Made by a program: the position numbers and the translations under genes. Positions 10,245-21,613 of a DNA stretch of 64,000 nt are shown here, in pieces. The notes below the pieces were generated by a model, which was not told the origin of the DNA, did no database searches, and saw only the letters and a list, made by a program, of their open reading frames with translations. The stretch covers positions 1 to 64,000 of the forward strand of contig LLCB01000280.1 in NCBI GenBank assembly GCA_001414345.1, read 5' to 3'. Each line of letters starts with the position of its first letter. Position 1 is the first letter of the stretch. This DNA comes from Hymenoscyphus infarciens. Taxonomy: Eukaryota > Ascomycota > Leotiomycetes > Helotiales > Helotiaceae.

Positions 10245-12485
10245 ATGTTACTCCCCCGCAACCGTCTCGTCCTGCTCACCACGTTTCTGCTCCTCAGCGC
10301 CTTCCTTTACTACACCATCAACCTATCAACCCCCTCATCCCATCTCATCATCAACCATGATTTCTCCACTAAACCAGCCAGTCTTGGTGTGATACTGCAC
10401 CCGGAGGAACATGTTCATCGAGAGCCAAAAACGATAAAACATGTGTGGAGAATTACATCCGGGATTCGGAGTCCGGATGGCGTTGAGAAATTGGTTTATT
10501 TGATAAATGGTGAGTTTCTTTCCTACAGTAGAATTGGAGTTGTGCGATATTGATTTGGAAATAGGTCAGTTTCCTGGTCCGTTGATTGAAGCAAGATCCG
10601 GAGATGAGATTGAGGTTGAAATTCATAACGGGTTGAGAGATGAGGGGGTTGCTATTCATTGGCATGGACTTTGGATGAGGGGTACTATTCCCCATCTCAC
10701 AGATTCATATTTATGTTTGATATAGTTACTGATGGTTTCTATAGGTGCGAATGAAATGGATGGTGCTGCAGGGTTGACGCAATGCCCTATCCGACCATCA
10801 AAGAGCTTCACGTATAAATTCGAGATTGATGATAATCAAGTGGGGACTTTTTGGTAAGCAAATCTATATTTGCACTGATTGTCACGGGCGAAATTGACGA
10901 TATCTAGGTATCACGCAAATTATGAACTTCAGCGCGCGGATGGTATGTACGGTGGTTTGGTGATCCATAAACCCGCCAGCACCGGAATTTCTGAACAGGA
11001 AGAATATGGTTATGATGAGGAAATGAATCTTCTCATTGGAGATTGGTATCATCGACCGAGTCACGAAGTCCAGGATTATTATAAAGACTTTTCGAATGCT
11101 GGGAATGAGGTATTTTACCCCGAAATATTGGATGGATTTTGCTGACTTGAGAAGCCGTCTCCTGATTCACTTGTTATTAATGGGGAGGGATATTTCAATT
11201 GCTCTATGGCTGTTCCGGCTCATCCTCTAAAATGCAAACCTGTTGCGGTCCCGCAGATGAAGTTTGAGGGAGGCCGTACTAGGTTGCGGATTGTGAATAC
11301 TGGGTAATGTGAAACGAAAGGAGCGTATGAATATGTGACTAACATATTTCCAGAGCAATGGTTGGGTACACAATATCATTGATCGGATACACCATGGAAG
11401 TCATCCAGGTTGACGCTGGCTCTACGGTGTCTGGTGCACCCGAAGCTCTTTCAGTGGGGATTTTGTACCCCGGGGAGAGGATGGATGTGATTACCGAGCG
11501 TTCGTCCGAATTATATGAGCACACAGCAGCTCTCAGAATTGAGATGGATTCAGAGTAAGAACCCCTCTTCGGAAACTGTGAATATCTACTAACAAAACTC
11601 CCAAGAAATCTAAGATTTCGGAACTTCGCCTTGACCGAGATCCAGGATTTTCCAATCATTGCAAATCTGACTCCACAAACTCTAACCAACCCAGAAAAGA
11701 AAACACCAATCCCCATTTTCGACCTCGCAAAAGCATCAGGTCCAACTTCCAATCTCCCCGCTGCAGCAGATGAAACACTTGTGCTGTACACCAAGATCGA
11801 AATACTGGGCGAATACAACAACGCTCCAAAGGGGTTCATAAACCAGACATTCTGGGAAGCGAAGCGCTCGAATCCCTTGCCGTTATTAGCATTGGAAAGA
11901 AGTAAATGGGAAAACGCATTTGTTCCTTGGGTTCAAAGTGGGGAGGAGAGGTGGGTTGATATCGTGTTGAATAATTTTGATGATCGGGGACATCCTTTTC
12001 ATTTGGTAAGTCGCAACACCGTTCTTCATTTGATGTTTTATTGTGCTAATAATCTTGGTAGCACGGGAATGAATTCTTCATCCTCTCTTCACACCAAGCC
12101 GGGATTGGGGGATACGACGAGACGTATAACCCGTTCGATCAAACCAAGACTCCTGCTGGGGGACCGATGAATGTTTTGAATCCGGTGCGGAAGGATACAG
12201 TTTTTGTGAGTGCGATGGGATATGTGGTTTTGAGGGTCAATGTTGGGAACCCTGGGCTGTGGTTCTTCCGTAAGTAATATTCTCCTTTTCGTACCCATTC
12301 TTTAGTAATCCCTGGCACTCGGCTCTCAAGCTGGCGACAGATATGTATGCTAATTCTTTGCAGACTGTCATGTTCTTTGGCACCAGGCTGTTGGGATGGC
12401 TATGGCTTTTCATGTTGGTGAAAATGAGGATAGGTTGTTGGGCGATAGGGAGATGATGAGGGGAGCGGGTGGGCTTTGTTCATAG
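10245..12485 (+). CDS. Multicopper oxidase (laccase / diphenol oxidase-like), membrane-anchored or secreted
   Basis: Nine exons: 10245-10509, 10565-10681, 10745-10853, 10908-11109, 11152-11303, 11354-11554, 11606-12005, 12062-12269 and 12364-12485. They encode 591 residues with every intron GT-AG and in phase. A hydrophobic N-terminal segment (about residues 8-25) is a signal peptide or anchor. Three cupredoxin domains are implied by the copper motifs: HWHG (120-123), HPFHLHG (478-484, across an intron) and [12 protein letters not shown] (552-563, with an axial Met for the type 1 copper). The second motif reads WYHAN (164-168), where active enzymes have HXH, so one expected type 3 copper ligand is Asn. 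Enzymes of this family oxidise phenols, or iron in Fet3-like members, using O2. Activity of this copy is uncertain. The next gene is a Zn2Cys6 regulator. Confidence 0.88.
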
Positions 12486-13192
12486 ATGTATCCTATTACC
12501 ACCGATTTGATAATTCATATGCCTAGGTCATATTCGTATGAATGACCTAAGACTTAGGTAGAGAACAGATGTGGTGAAACGCGGAAAATCCCCAAATTAT
12601 CCCAATCACGTGATATCGGCTCGGAGGGTCGGTCCGCAGGCATGCCATTCCCCTGAGAAGAATGTGAAAATGCCATCTCCATCTGTTTTTCTCCCTTTCC
12701 GGGGTATGGCGCCGGTCTTCCTATTATACCTCTCAACCCTAAGGCATAAGGGGTAACGTTGATTGCGCATCTTCTGGAATCAAGTTACTTGTGTACTCAA
12801 GTACTTGTACTCCCAAAGAGTGGCTGAAGAGCGGCACAACGCAGCTGCCGATTCTCCACACCACCACCAACTGAATAGAACCCCTAATACACCCACTTCA
12901 GCATCCTATTTCTCGAGATATTTCACATCACCGATATAGTGCAGGCTGAGCTGAGTAGAGCAGCAATAAAGGACCCGGACTCTTCATCGTACGTCATTCA
13001 GGCAGACAAGTTCTTCTACATCCATCGTGAACAATCTCGAAATCTTCTGCCTGCTGCCTTACCCCTCCATACCCCTCCAAACGGCTTCGCACCACTTTTT
13101 CCGCAATCACCACTCCCCCCGGTACCACTCCCCTCGGTCGTATAGGATGTATATAGCCCGTCAAGCGAGGAGGACAAAGATTATCAACAAAT
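12486..13192. promoter_or_regulatory. Intergenic region upstream of the Zn2Cys6 gene
   Basis: About 700 bp between the oxidase stop codon and the regulator start codon. It must hold the oxidase 3' UTR and the regulator promoter and leader. A short palindromic phrase, TACTCAAGTACTTGTA, occurs near 12796. I see no gene. Confidence 0.35.
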
Positions 13193-15622
13193 ATGGATGA
13201 AGCAGCATCCAAGAGGAGACGAGGACTGGGAGTTGTCACGCCAAACGCATGTAAAGAGTGTCGAAAGAAGAGAGCTAAGGTCTGCCGTTGTCACAATCTC
13301 CCATTCCGAGTCCTGCTTGCTGATATTCTCTCTCTTCTCAGTGCGATGGCCAAGTTCCCTGTGGACGATGTACCACTCAACGCGGCGTCGAATGTATCTA
13401 CGAGCTCCCGGTGCGCCAGTCGAAAGAACATATGAGGACGGAGATTGAGCAACTCAAGGCAAGCCAACGTCAGAGCGAGCGTATATTGTCAGCAATTGCC
13501 CGGGACGAGCAATCAGAACAAATTATCGAAAAGATTCGTCGTGGCGAGCCGCTGGATAGCATAAGCGAAGCACTGGAAGGCCGAAGCTCTACATCCTTAT
13601 CACCCAGTGGCAGCGGGAATACTACAACCTTCTCCCGAAATACTGATCACCATAATATTGCAAACGCATTGCAACCTGCGGTACATACCGAAAACTATCT
13701 CGGTCCCCACTATCAAACATTTGTTCGGCCTGCAGGGACTCGGGGGGACTTCGCCGAAACAATCAATGGGCCACAACAAGATGATCCTATGGTATGGGAC
13801 CCAGAGACGATACCTTCTACTCACCATGAACTTCCAGCTACCCATAGCTTGGTTGGCACATGGCACCGAGATTTTGAAAGCACCTCGACACCTGATAGTG
13901 CAACCCAAGATGCCAGGGAGAAAGGACAAAATACCATCTTGGGGCACCCTGGGGGTGACGGCTGGCATTTTGAAGGAGGGACGAGTCATTTGAACGACAC
14001 ATGGACTGCTGTGACTTCCGACAGTGCTTTTGTTGAACATCTGATGGCTTTGTATTTCTGCTGGGAATACCCAACCTTCGCTTCCTTGAGCAAGGAGCAT
14101 TTTCTGGAAGCATACAGAACTGGTAGCAGGCGATATTGCTCACCTATTCTTGTAAATGCCATCTTGGCTCTGGGTTGTAGGTTTTCCAACCAGCCAAAGT
14201 CTCGGACGGACCCCGAAAAAAGCAATACTGCGGGAGATCACTTCTTTGCAGAGGCGTCAAAATTGCTGGAAGCTGAGGATGATCGGCATGTCATGACTAC
14301 TATTCAAGCGATGGGTCTGATGTCTATTCGAGAAGCTAGTTGTGGACGCTCTAGTGAGAGCATATTCCTCGCAGGTCAATCAGTCAGATTGGCTGTCGAA
14401 CTGGGATTGCATCGTGACGGTGACTATCAGGGTGATTTGAATACGGAAGAGCAAGCGGAACATGCTGTGCGATCCGCTACATTCTGGGGTGCCTTCTCGT
14501 TAGACCAGTAAGTTTGCAGCATTCAGCAGAAATACCCCCGACTTCATTGATGTTGGATTTCTAATTCTGTTTAGAGCATGGTCACTGAGTATCGGTCGAA
14601 TACCACAATTTTCTCGTGACATCAAACTTGCTGCGAAACCAAAAATCATCGCACATGTTGAAGCGTCAAATTGGATTCCATATACAGACGATGGTATGTT
14701 ACTTACCACATCGCACTTTGCCATAAAAGATATGGCTAATTCAGTAGGGGAACCCCTAGAACGTTCCTGCACACAACCATCCAATGTCCGGAGCGTTTTC
14801 AGGACTTTTTGTGAACTGTCGGAAATAGTTCACACGTGTCTTTACAAACTTTACGCTCCGGGTAGCCCATTGACCAGCAAGATTTTACTGCAGTGCTATA
14901 CTAAATTTTTGAGCTGGTATGAGGCGATCCCGGAATCCTTGAGATTGGGTCAGAATTTCACGCCTGCTGTTCTGTTCGCACAGTAAGTTTCCTTTTTTCT
15001 CCCTCGCTCTCGGACTCATATCCGAGGACTGACTTTTGGAAGTATGTATTATCACTACGCCATTCTACTTCTCTTTCGACCTTTCATGAAACTCGACATA
15101 ATAGAATCCGGCGTCTCACCAAAGGACGTTTGTGATCAAGCAGCCGAAGCAATATCAGCACTGGTCAATTCCTACTCTCAACTCTATACCCTACGCCGAA
15201 CCCCATCTTTCGTCCCCTACTTCGTCCTCACCTCCAGCATCGCCCACGCCGTCACATTGGGCCTCGACGACACGGGTCCCGCTGCCCTCGAAAGAGGCGT
15301 TCGATACCTGAAAGAAATGGCAGGATGTCACGGTTTTGCCAAACGCGGTCTTGACATTCTTTATTACCTCATTGGCCATTGGAAGATCGAATATAAAATG
15401 GAAGATAGTCCCGGGCGATCCGAGGATTATAAGGAGGTTTGTAGGCCCAGAAGTAGGAGTATGAATCTCTTTTGTCCGAATATTGCGAGTGTGGATGCTA
15501 TTAATGGGATTTCGAGGGTGAAGATGGGGGAGAATCCGATTTTCTGGGCGTATCCTTTGCAGGGCAGGCCGCTGCTGGATGTGGAGGAGAATTTGGAGGG
15601 GGCGGGGTTTCGGTTGTTGTGA
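13193..15622 (+). CDS. Zn2Cys6 fungal-specific transcription factor
   Basis: Five exons (13193-13279, 13342-14507, 14575-14693, 14748-14982, 15043-15622) give 728 residues in one frame. The binuclear zinc cluster is split by the first intron and reads, across the junction, CKECRKKRAK then CDGQVPCGRC, with a final Cys seven residues later (CX2CX6CX5CX2CX7C). A linker and a short coiled coil (about residues 45-85) follow, then the middle-homology / fungal_trans domain, including LFAH followed by YYHYAILLLFRPF near residue 540. Proteins of this kind are nuclear and bind CGG-type sites as dimers. The cluster and linker recall NIT4/NirA-like regulators, but that is only resemblance. It lies 0.7 kb downstream of the oxidase on the same strand; a regulatory link is speculation. 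Confidence 0.9.
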
Positions 15623-15733
15623 GGGTCCCCCTGTTCATTAGGTTTCCCTTGGCGAGAAGCTTGAGGTTTTTTCCGGGGGGGGTTACTCTGTGAGTGAAAT
15701 AGATATACGAGTTATGTTTATGGGTAGCATGTA

Positions 15734-15825
15734 CTTCGTCCCAGGCGAATTAGTCCATAGCGGGACCCAGCAAAGCAGGGTTTATTTAGGAGGCCCCGTT
15801 ATGGACTGTTACGCCTGGGACTAAG
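15734..15825. repeat. 92-bp hairpin element flanked by TA (MITE-like)
   Basis: Two arms of about 36 bp form a near-perfect inverted repeat. The left arm begins CTTCGTCCCAGGCG at 15734, and the right arm ends with the complement, CGCCTGGGACTAAG, at 15825. The arms also pair around AGTCCATAGCGGG and CCGTTATGGACT. TA dinucleotides lie immediately outside both ends (15732-15733 and 15826-15827), as for Tc1/mariner-type target duplication. The loop is about 20 bp. Confidence 0.6.
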
Positions 15826-17365
15826 TAGTAAGCATTATCTCCTCTCGGGGTTTTTAGGGTGACTGGGTAAAGAGGTGTGATTCGAAGACCAATACAGCAT
15901 TCCGATTTCCTTTACCAAGACCAAGGGACTTCATTCCCCAAATGGTCCACTCAACCCGAGGTGGAGGTTGAGATCAAGAGCAGTCCTTCCTTGATCAGTA
16001 TAGGTGGCGAAAAATTCGAGTTCCGAGTGTCGCTCCTTCTCTCTTATCTCTTGAAGAGGACGGAGAAGACCGAAGTCAGGTCGAGATCGTTCCTTTTATG
16101 ACTGTATTTTTCCCCTCTCTTCCCTTGACCCTGAAGTTGGGTAACAGAAGAGATTCAAGACACGAATTACGAGGTCGGATGAGTGCCCGGCGGGTTTTTG
16201 TGGATGAAGTTCTTTGCCTCCGATAATCGGGCTGGGCGCGTTGATACTTGCACTCTCTTTTCGTCTAACTTTTTTTTCTATTGGGTAAGCTTTTATTTGT
16301 TGAGTAAGCCACTGGTAAGCCAACAGTGAGCTGCCAGTCAACCCGTGGTGTAGAATGTATCAGCCACTCACTTGTTTGTTTACCCCTCTATTCCCTCTTT
16401 TGGATTGAGGTGCATATTGTGAGTTGCTTCTGGGAGCACCGACCAGCATCGTAAAGATCGTCTCGGATAATCACATACCCCCCTCTGTAATTTGCCAAAA
16501 ACTGCCAGGCGAGAGCATGTTTCTATACACATGTAAATAAAAATACTTGAAGTATGGAAAACATCGACTTACTAAGCTGTCCTTGGCTGTTTTTGAGCCA
16601 CCCACCCCATCCGAAGACCGAGACTGCGGGGTTTTGAACATTCCCAACTCTCAAGCTTTGTGGAATCTTTTGTTGGGCATCTTGATAGCCAAAAACTGCT
16701 GCCACTAGCCCGTCTACTGCTGGCCAACCCTCCAGTGAAAATTGTGACATCATGCCTACAATTAGGGCTTGACCCAATACCGCAATATCAACAACCCAAC
16801 CTCAAATAATCGCAGAAACAAGAATTATCCAGACAGCTTAGAGGCTTTTGCATCTCTTTTACACCGTGTGTGTGCTCTTTCTCCTTCTTATCTCTTCCAA
16901 ATTAGAAAGATATCTTATAAAAGAGTCTTTAAATAAGTAGAAGATATACTTTTAGAGTATTTAGAGAAAGAGATTATTTTCTAAAAAGAGCTTTCATACT
17001 ATAATTATTATATTATATATATATATTCTAGCCAGGAATCAGATAAATACGTACTGCGATGAGGTTGTTAAGTCTCGGCTTCCACTTACTCCTGAGGACC
17101 GAAGATATAAGAAGTGATTCTTTCTACCTAGTCCACAGTGTTAAGGAAGAACAGAAAATCAAGGCTGTCTTGTTTTCAGGCCAAGAAAAGGACTTCCAGA
17201 CCAACGCAAGAGTGGACCATAAAGTAAGGTCTTACTCCTCTAGACAAACCTTGAAAATAAAATCTCTTGAGACCTCAATAGCAGAATTGAATAGTGAGGA
17301 ACTAACTCTGCTTATTTAAGAGCACGACTTGATGTAGCTATTCTAGTCTCCTGGGTAGTTCGTTT

Positions 17366-17397
17366 GTCACGAGTCGATCTACTCTCGGCTGTCGAGA
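17366..17397 (-). repeat. Paired TCGAC 18-bp-spaced motif, degenerate copy
   Basis: On the minus strand, TCGACAGCCGAG is followed by TCGACTCGTGAC with half-sites exactly 18 bp apart (17395 and 17377). The tail of the second half-site deviates from the other copies. Confidence 0.4.
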
Positions 17398-20151
17398 TAC
17401 GAAAACCTTACAGCGCTCTCATATGCTCAGTATTGCCAATGAAGACGAAAAATGTTAGCTGAAAAAGGTGAGGAAAACGAGACAACCCACCTCTATTGCC
17501 GCATTCCCAAAGCCGATGGATTTCCACTGCCTCTTCCTCACAACAGGCTCCAGACACGAATAGGCTTAGCTGAAGGAGGTTGTATACAATTGCTCTATAA
17601 CAAGGAGATTCAAACTTTGCTTCAACTCCCAAGCACCATAATAAGCGACTTCATTAAAACAGCAAAGTAAATAAATCAACGTCTAACAATTGTAAGAACG
17701 ACAAATCAGTCACAAAAAATTCAAGAAGTGAGCTATTAACGTCGCTAGTTCTGAATCTAAACTCATAAATATAATTCCAAGAAGTTTCAGAGACAAAATG
17801 TAGACTTGGGATTTCGAGCACGTGATATAAACGTGACCTATTGCAAAGTGAAAGTAATCCACCTGCAAATGCCCATGAGAGGTTTTAAAAGTTAAGGAAA
17901 CAAAGACTTTTCTGATGTCGACTCTCTAAGGCACAAAGGCGAGACTCCCCAGTCGCGCCTTCCAAGACAGTCCTATCATAAGGGGCATTAACCTGAGCTT
18001 CCCAGGAGTTCACGACCGCACAAATTTTCAAGAGCATAAAGTTCTCAAGCTCTCCTTCTTAAGAACCAAAGCATCGCGGTTAAAAGCGAGATTCTGATAT
18101 GTATTGCCATCTTGGGAAGTGAAGAAGAGTAAGAAAAATACAAAGAAAGTCACGATCTAGTATCGCATTAGGTAGCTGTAAAAAAAATCCAAAAAAAATC
18201 TCATTATCATCACGATTTGTTCAAGCAAACAACTGGAAGAGACACCGGAAGCCACAGAAACCCGAATGTACTATAATTCTTTAAACAACAAAGTCTAGGT
18301 AAGACCTTGGAGGGAGACTGTATCGAGGATGGTTTTTGTTAACACCAACATCAAGTTGAGAGTGCTTGCTATCTTTTGGGAGGCTGAATATGCTGTATGA
18401 GAACTTTGCGGGGAAGCAGATGCGTTGACATATTTTGAGGAACCTACCCGAAAAGGAGGTTGAACGACATTCGGGAGGGGGGAGGGAGGTACGAAATACG
18501 CAAGATGATGTACAGAAGGAATCGTGGGGTATTGAATTTGGGTTTTGTTGGGTTTTCATCTGAGAAGTATTCCGAAGAAGAGAAGGGGCGACCCGGAATG
18601 AAGCAAGTCTTGCCACCGTGACCCAGCCCAAGCGTTTGCCTTTTTGTGACTGCTTTTTGTTTGCGACCGACCTCGTGGATGGTTCCTTCCAAACGGGACA
18701 CTTGACTTGGGACATGGACTTTGTAATCAAAGTTGCATTGGCTATTGAATGCAGTGATAGTGATGACCGATCAGATCTGTCTCATACCTTCTCTGAGAAG
18801 ATTTGATCTGATAATGTAGTACCTGATTAAGACATTGGGCATTCTTTCCTATTTCTTCCGTCTTCCCCGCTGCAGTGTTTACATGCCTCTTAAGTGCCGA
18901 CATAAGATCCAGGGCGCCACGAGGGGGCGTTCTTGATATTGCCCAGGTTTGGAGGAAGTGCATATGGAGTTGCAGGAGGCAAACAATTACCATGTGAAGT
19001 AATTGCGAGAGAGCGGTGTCGAAATAGAATTATTTACTCGAAACAAAAGAAGTCGAGAGAAGGAGCGAGAACCAGGTCAAGAAGACCATTTAACAGTCGA
19101 CGCTTTGATGGAATTTACAGCTGAAAGCACTTATAGACTGTGATATCCCATCCAGGGGAACAGAAATGTGGGGGTCGCAGGCTCGCAGCAAGAATTATAT
19201 TGACACGTGACTGAGCCAAAGGAACCTGGAAGATGTCCCTCTTCCCATTGGTCCTCTTGACCTTACTCAGCAGAACAGGGGCTTGACGGACTCTTCCTTG
19301 TGGCGTGATTCAGTTCTCGAACATCACCCCACAACACGAATTCTCGTTCGTTCTGGCATTTCTTCAAACGCTTTGCGTTCTCAACGAATTGTCACTTTTG
19401 CGGATGTAGTGCATTGGTATTGGACGAGCATTGAGCGGTTGGGACACGCTGAGGGAATTGGAGACGGTGAGGGGCAAGAATTAATTCCTGTGTTGAGCAA
19501 GTGCCAGCACCAATTCTTCCCCCGGACCAGCTACCCTCAATTGCAATATTCTCGGTATTTCTTGTACAACAGACACCAAACAAATATAATATAAAATACC
19601 AGATCAAGCCGAGTTAGTAGCTGACTTACCGCATTCACCAGCCGACGGCTGAAGTTGCGGTGATCAGTCGCTGGCCCGGAGTCGCCCGTTGGTCTTTATA
19701 TGGTAGCAGCCTCCTATATTCCTCACAGTCGCTTCTTGAAGCCGCAGGCCCACATATATTTGGAAAAGTCACATCATTCCGCTGCACTTCTCGTATGACA
19801 CGAGTTAGAACCGGCCCTGAGGCTCACCCTGAGTCAAACGTATTCTAACTCTTCCCCCGACATAGGGTATTACTGTCATTTCGTCCCTTTTCCATTTTCT
19901 GCTGTGCCGGTCCACCGGGCGCCTCGTAATCATGTTCTGACCATACTTATAACGAAGTCCGCGCCCTGCTCTCCCGAAGTCTTATAACCACCATAACTGC
20001 AATCCTCAAAACAAAGCATAATCATACCACCCATTTCTACATTCCAACCAAACAACAATACCCAAGGTTTACGGGTACAATCCTCATACAGCTCATCCCG
20101 TCACAGCAAGTCCGACTTGCAACATTCAACAACGTTGACCGGTTTCCACAA

Positions 20152-21613
20152 ATGTCGAGCACTATTGCACAAAGGATACCAGCTGTTGATTATTTCTCGT
20201 TGAGTTCCCTGAAATCTCAAGTAAGTCACCAGACTATCCGAGCACTCCATTCCTACCTACGCGACCAAGTCATTGGTCTCAATTCAGACCGAACACATGT
20301 TTAGTGGTATGATACCAATTGCCTACATACGTATAACAATTGTTTATATCTTATCTCCATACCACCTATTCAACTCCCACATGACTAATTCATCTTCACA
20401 GAACAACAGTACCGCCAATTCCCCATCATTTACCTGGGACTCAACCGTCTTCAACGACTCCTCCCTCGACCTCGGAGCCTCCGACTCCTGCAACTCCACG
20501 GTACCTTCCCCAACCTCACCCAGCTCTCTCGTCTTCCCGGAGACAAAAAACACCTACGGTCTCCCGGTCCACAAGGAATCCTTCTCCTCCGACCTTCCTG
20601 CCGAGAAAGCTTTCAACTTCGGCTCCTTCGAAGATTGGATGCGTTGGGACGATCCCTCCGACGCGGCCCTGTCGCCCACAACCGATTTCTTCCCCGAGTT
20701 GAAACTAGAACCCAATTCCCCCGCAATGGCAAACTTGGATCTTCAAAACGACAGAGTCTCAAGATTAGCGGCTATGAACAACGACGAGTGCGCAGTCTTC
20801 GGCGATGATTCCATGAGTGAAGCTCCGTTATTCCAATCACCAAGTGCTTTTGCACCAGAGATCCCGCAAAGAGAGGGTTTATATTCGACTCCTCTTTCTT
20901 GGTCTAGACCTACTATTGGTCCACGCTCGCAAAGTTTTTCAGCAAGCATCCTCTCACCACAAGAAGAAACTCGATTGAGAAATATTGCCATGCCTAATAG
21001 ACCGCAGCAATCGCATTCCGCTCAATACCCTGCGTCCCCTGAATCGACATCCTCGCCTGAACCGTTTATGGAGAAGAGGAAGAAGAGGAAGAGTAGTCCT
21101 GACGAGGAGGAGGATGACGAGTATGAGCAGAACAGTAATGGCTCGGGTAAACATCCGGTGGTGAAGAAGACGGCGCATAATATGATTGAGAAAAGATATC
21201 GCACGAATCTCAACGACAAGATCGCTGCACTCAGAGACTCAGTCCCTTCTTTACGCGTCATGAGCAAAAAGAACTCGAGGAATGAGGATATTGAAGAGGA
21301 TCTTCAAGGTCTTACTCCGGCGCATAAACTTAATAAGGTATGCCCCCCTTTCCAACTCAGTTCTTTTAGACTTTACTAACGCGAGAAAAAGGCAACCGTC
21401 CTCGCCAAAGCAACAGAATACATCGCCCACCTAGAAAAAAGAAATAAATACCTCAACCGCGAGAACTCCAGCCTCAGAAGTAGAGTTGACGCCTTTGAGA
21501 TCTTGGTTACGGCGAGACAGGGACAGGGACAGAGTCCGGTGCCGAGTATGAGTCAGAGACAGCATCGGAATTCGACGAACTCGAGGCAGATGCCTAATGG
21601 GTATATGATGTAA
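20152..21613 (+). CDS. SREBP-type bHLH transcription factor without membrane domain
   Basis: Three exons (20152-20220, 20402-21337, 21392-21613) give 408 residues. The short first exon (MSSTIAQRIPAVDYF to LKSQ) is chosen because its GTAAGT donor and the CAG at 20401 join in frame to NNSTANSPSF. The last intron has a clear CTAAC branch point. Residues about 1-270 are Ser/Pro-rich and disordered, then comes an acidic stretch. The bHLH runs from about residue 295: AHNMIEKRYRTNLNDKI, with the Tyr after Arg that marks SREBP-type basic regions. A long loop (MSKKNSRNEDIEEDL) follows, and then helix 2, which continues into a leucine zipper. No transmembrane segments follow, so it resembles the small soluble SREBP relatives such as Aspergillus SrbB rather than SrbA. 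It is predicted nuclear, with possible roles in hypoxia, sterol or carbon metabolism by analogy. Confidence 0.85.

Larger units (their letters stand above)
15623..20151. other. 4.5-kb gene-free region
   Basis: No reading frame here resembles a known protein. Contents seen: the short hairpin element at 15734-15825; degenerate GGTAAGC-type repeats near 16280-16340; a very AT-rich patch at about 16900-17040; and one degenerate paired TCGAC motif near 17366-17397. The stretch just upstream of 20152 is more GC-rich and should carry the promoter of the bHLH gene. Open frames around 18281-18993 (minus) and 19283-19594 (plus) lack recognisable domains, and I do not call them genes. Confidence 0.4.

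Noticed and set aside
6905..15622. A secondary-metabolite gene cluster around the oxidase and regulator
   Set aside because: No polyketide synthase, NRPS, terpene synthase or tailoring enzyme set is visible. Three adjacent genes are not enough.
18281..18993. A two-part minus-strand gene
   Set aside because: Overlapping frames lack any conserved block, and no pair of splice sites joins them convincingly.
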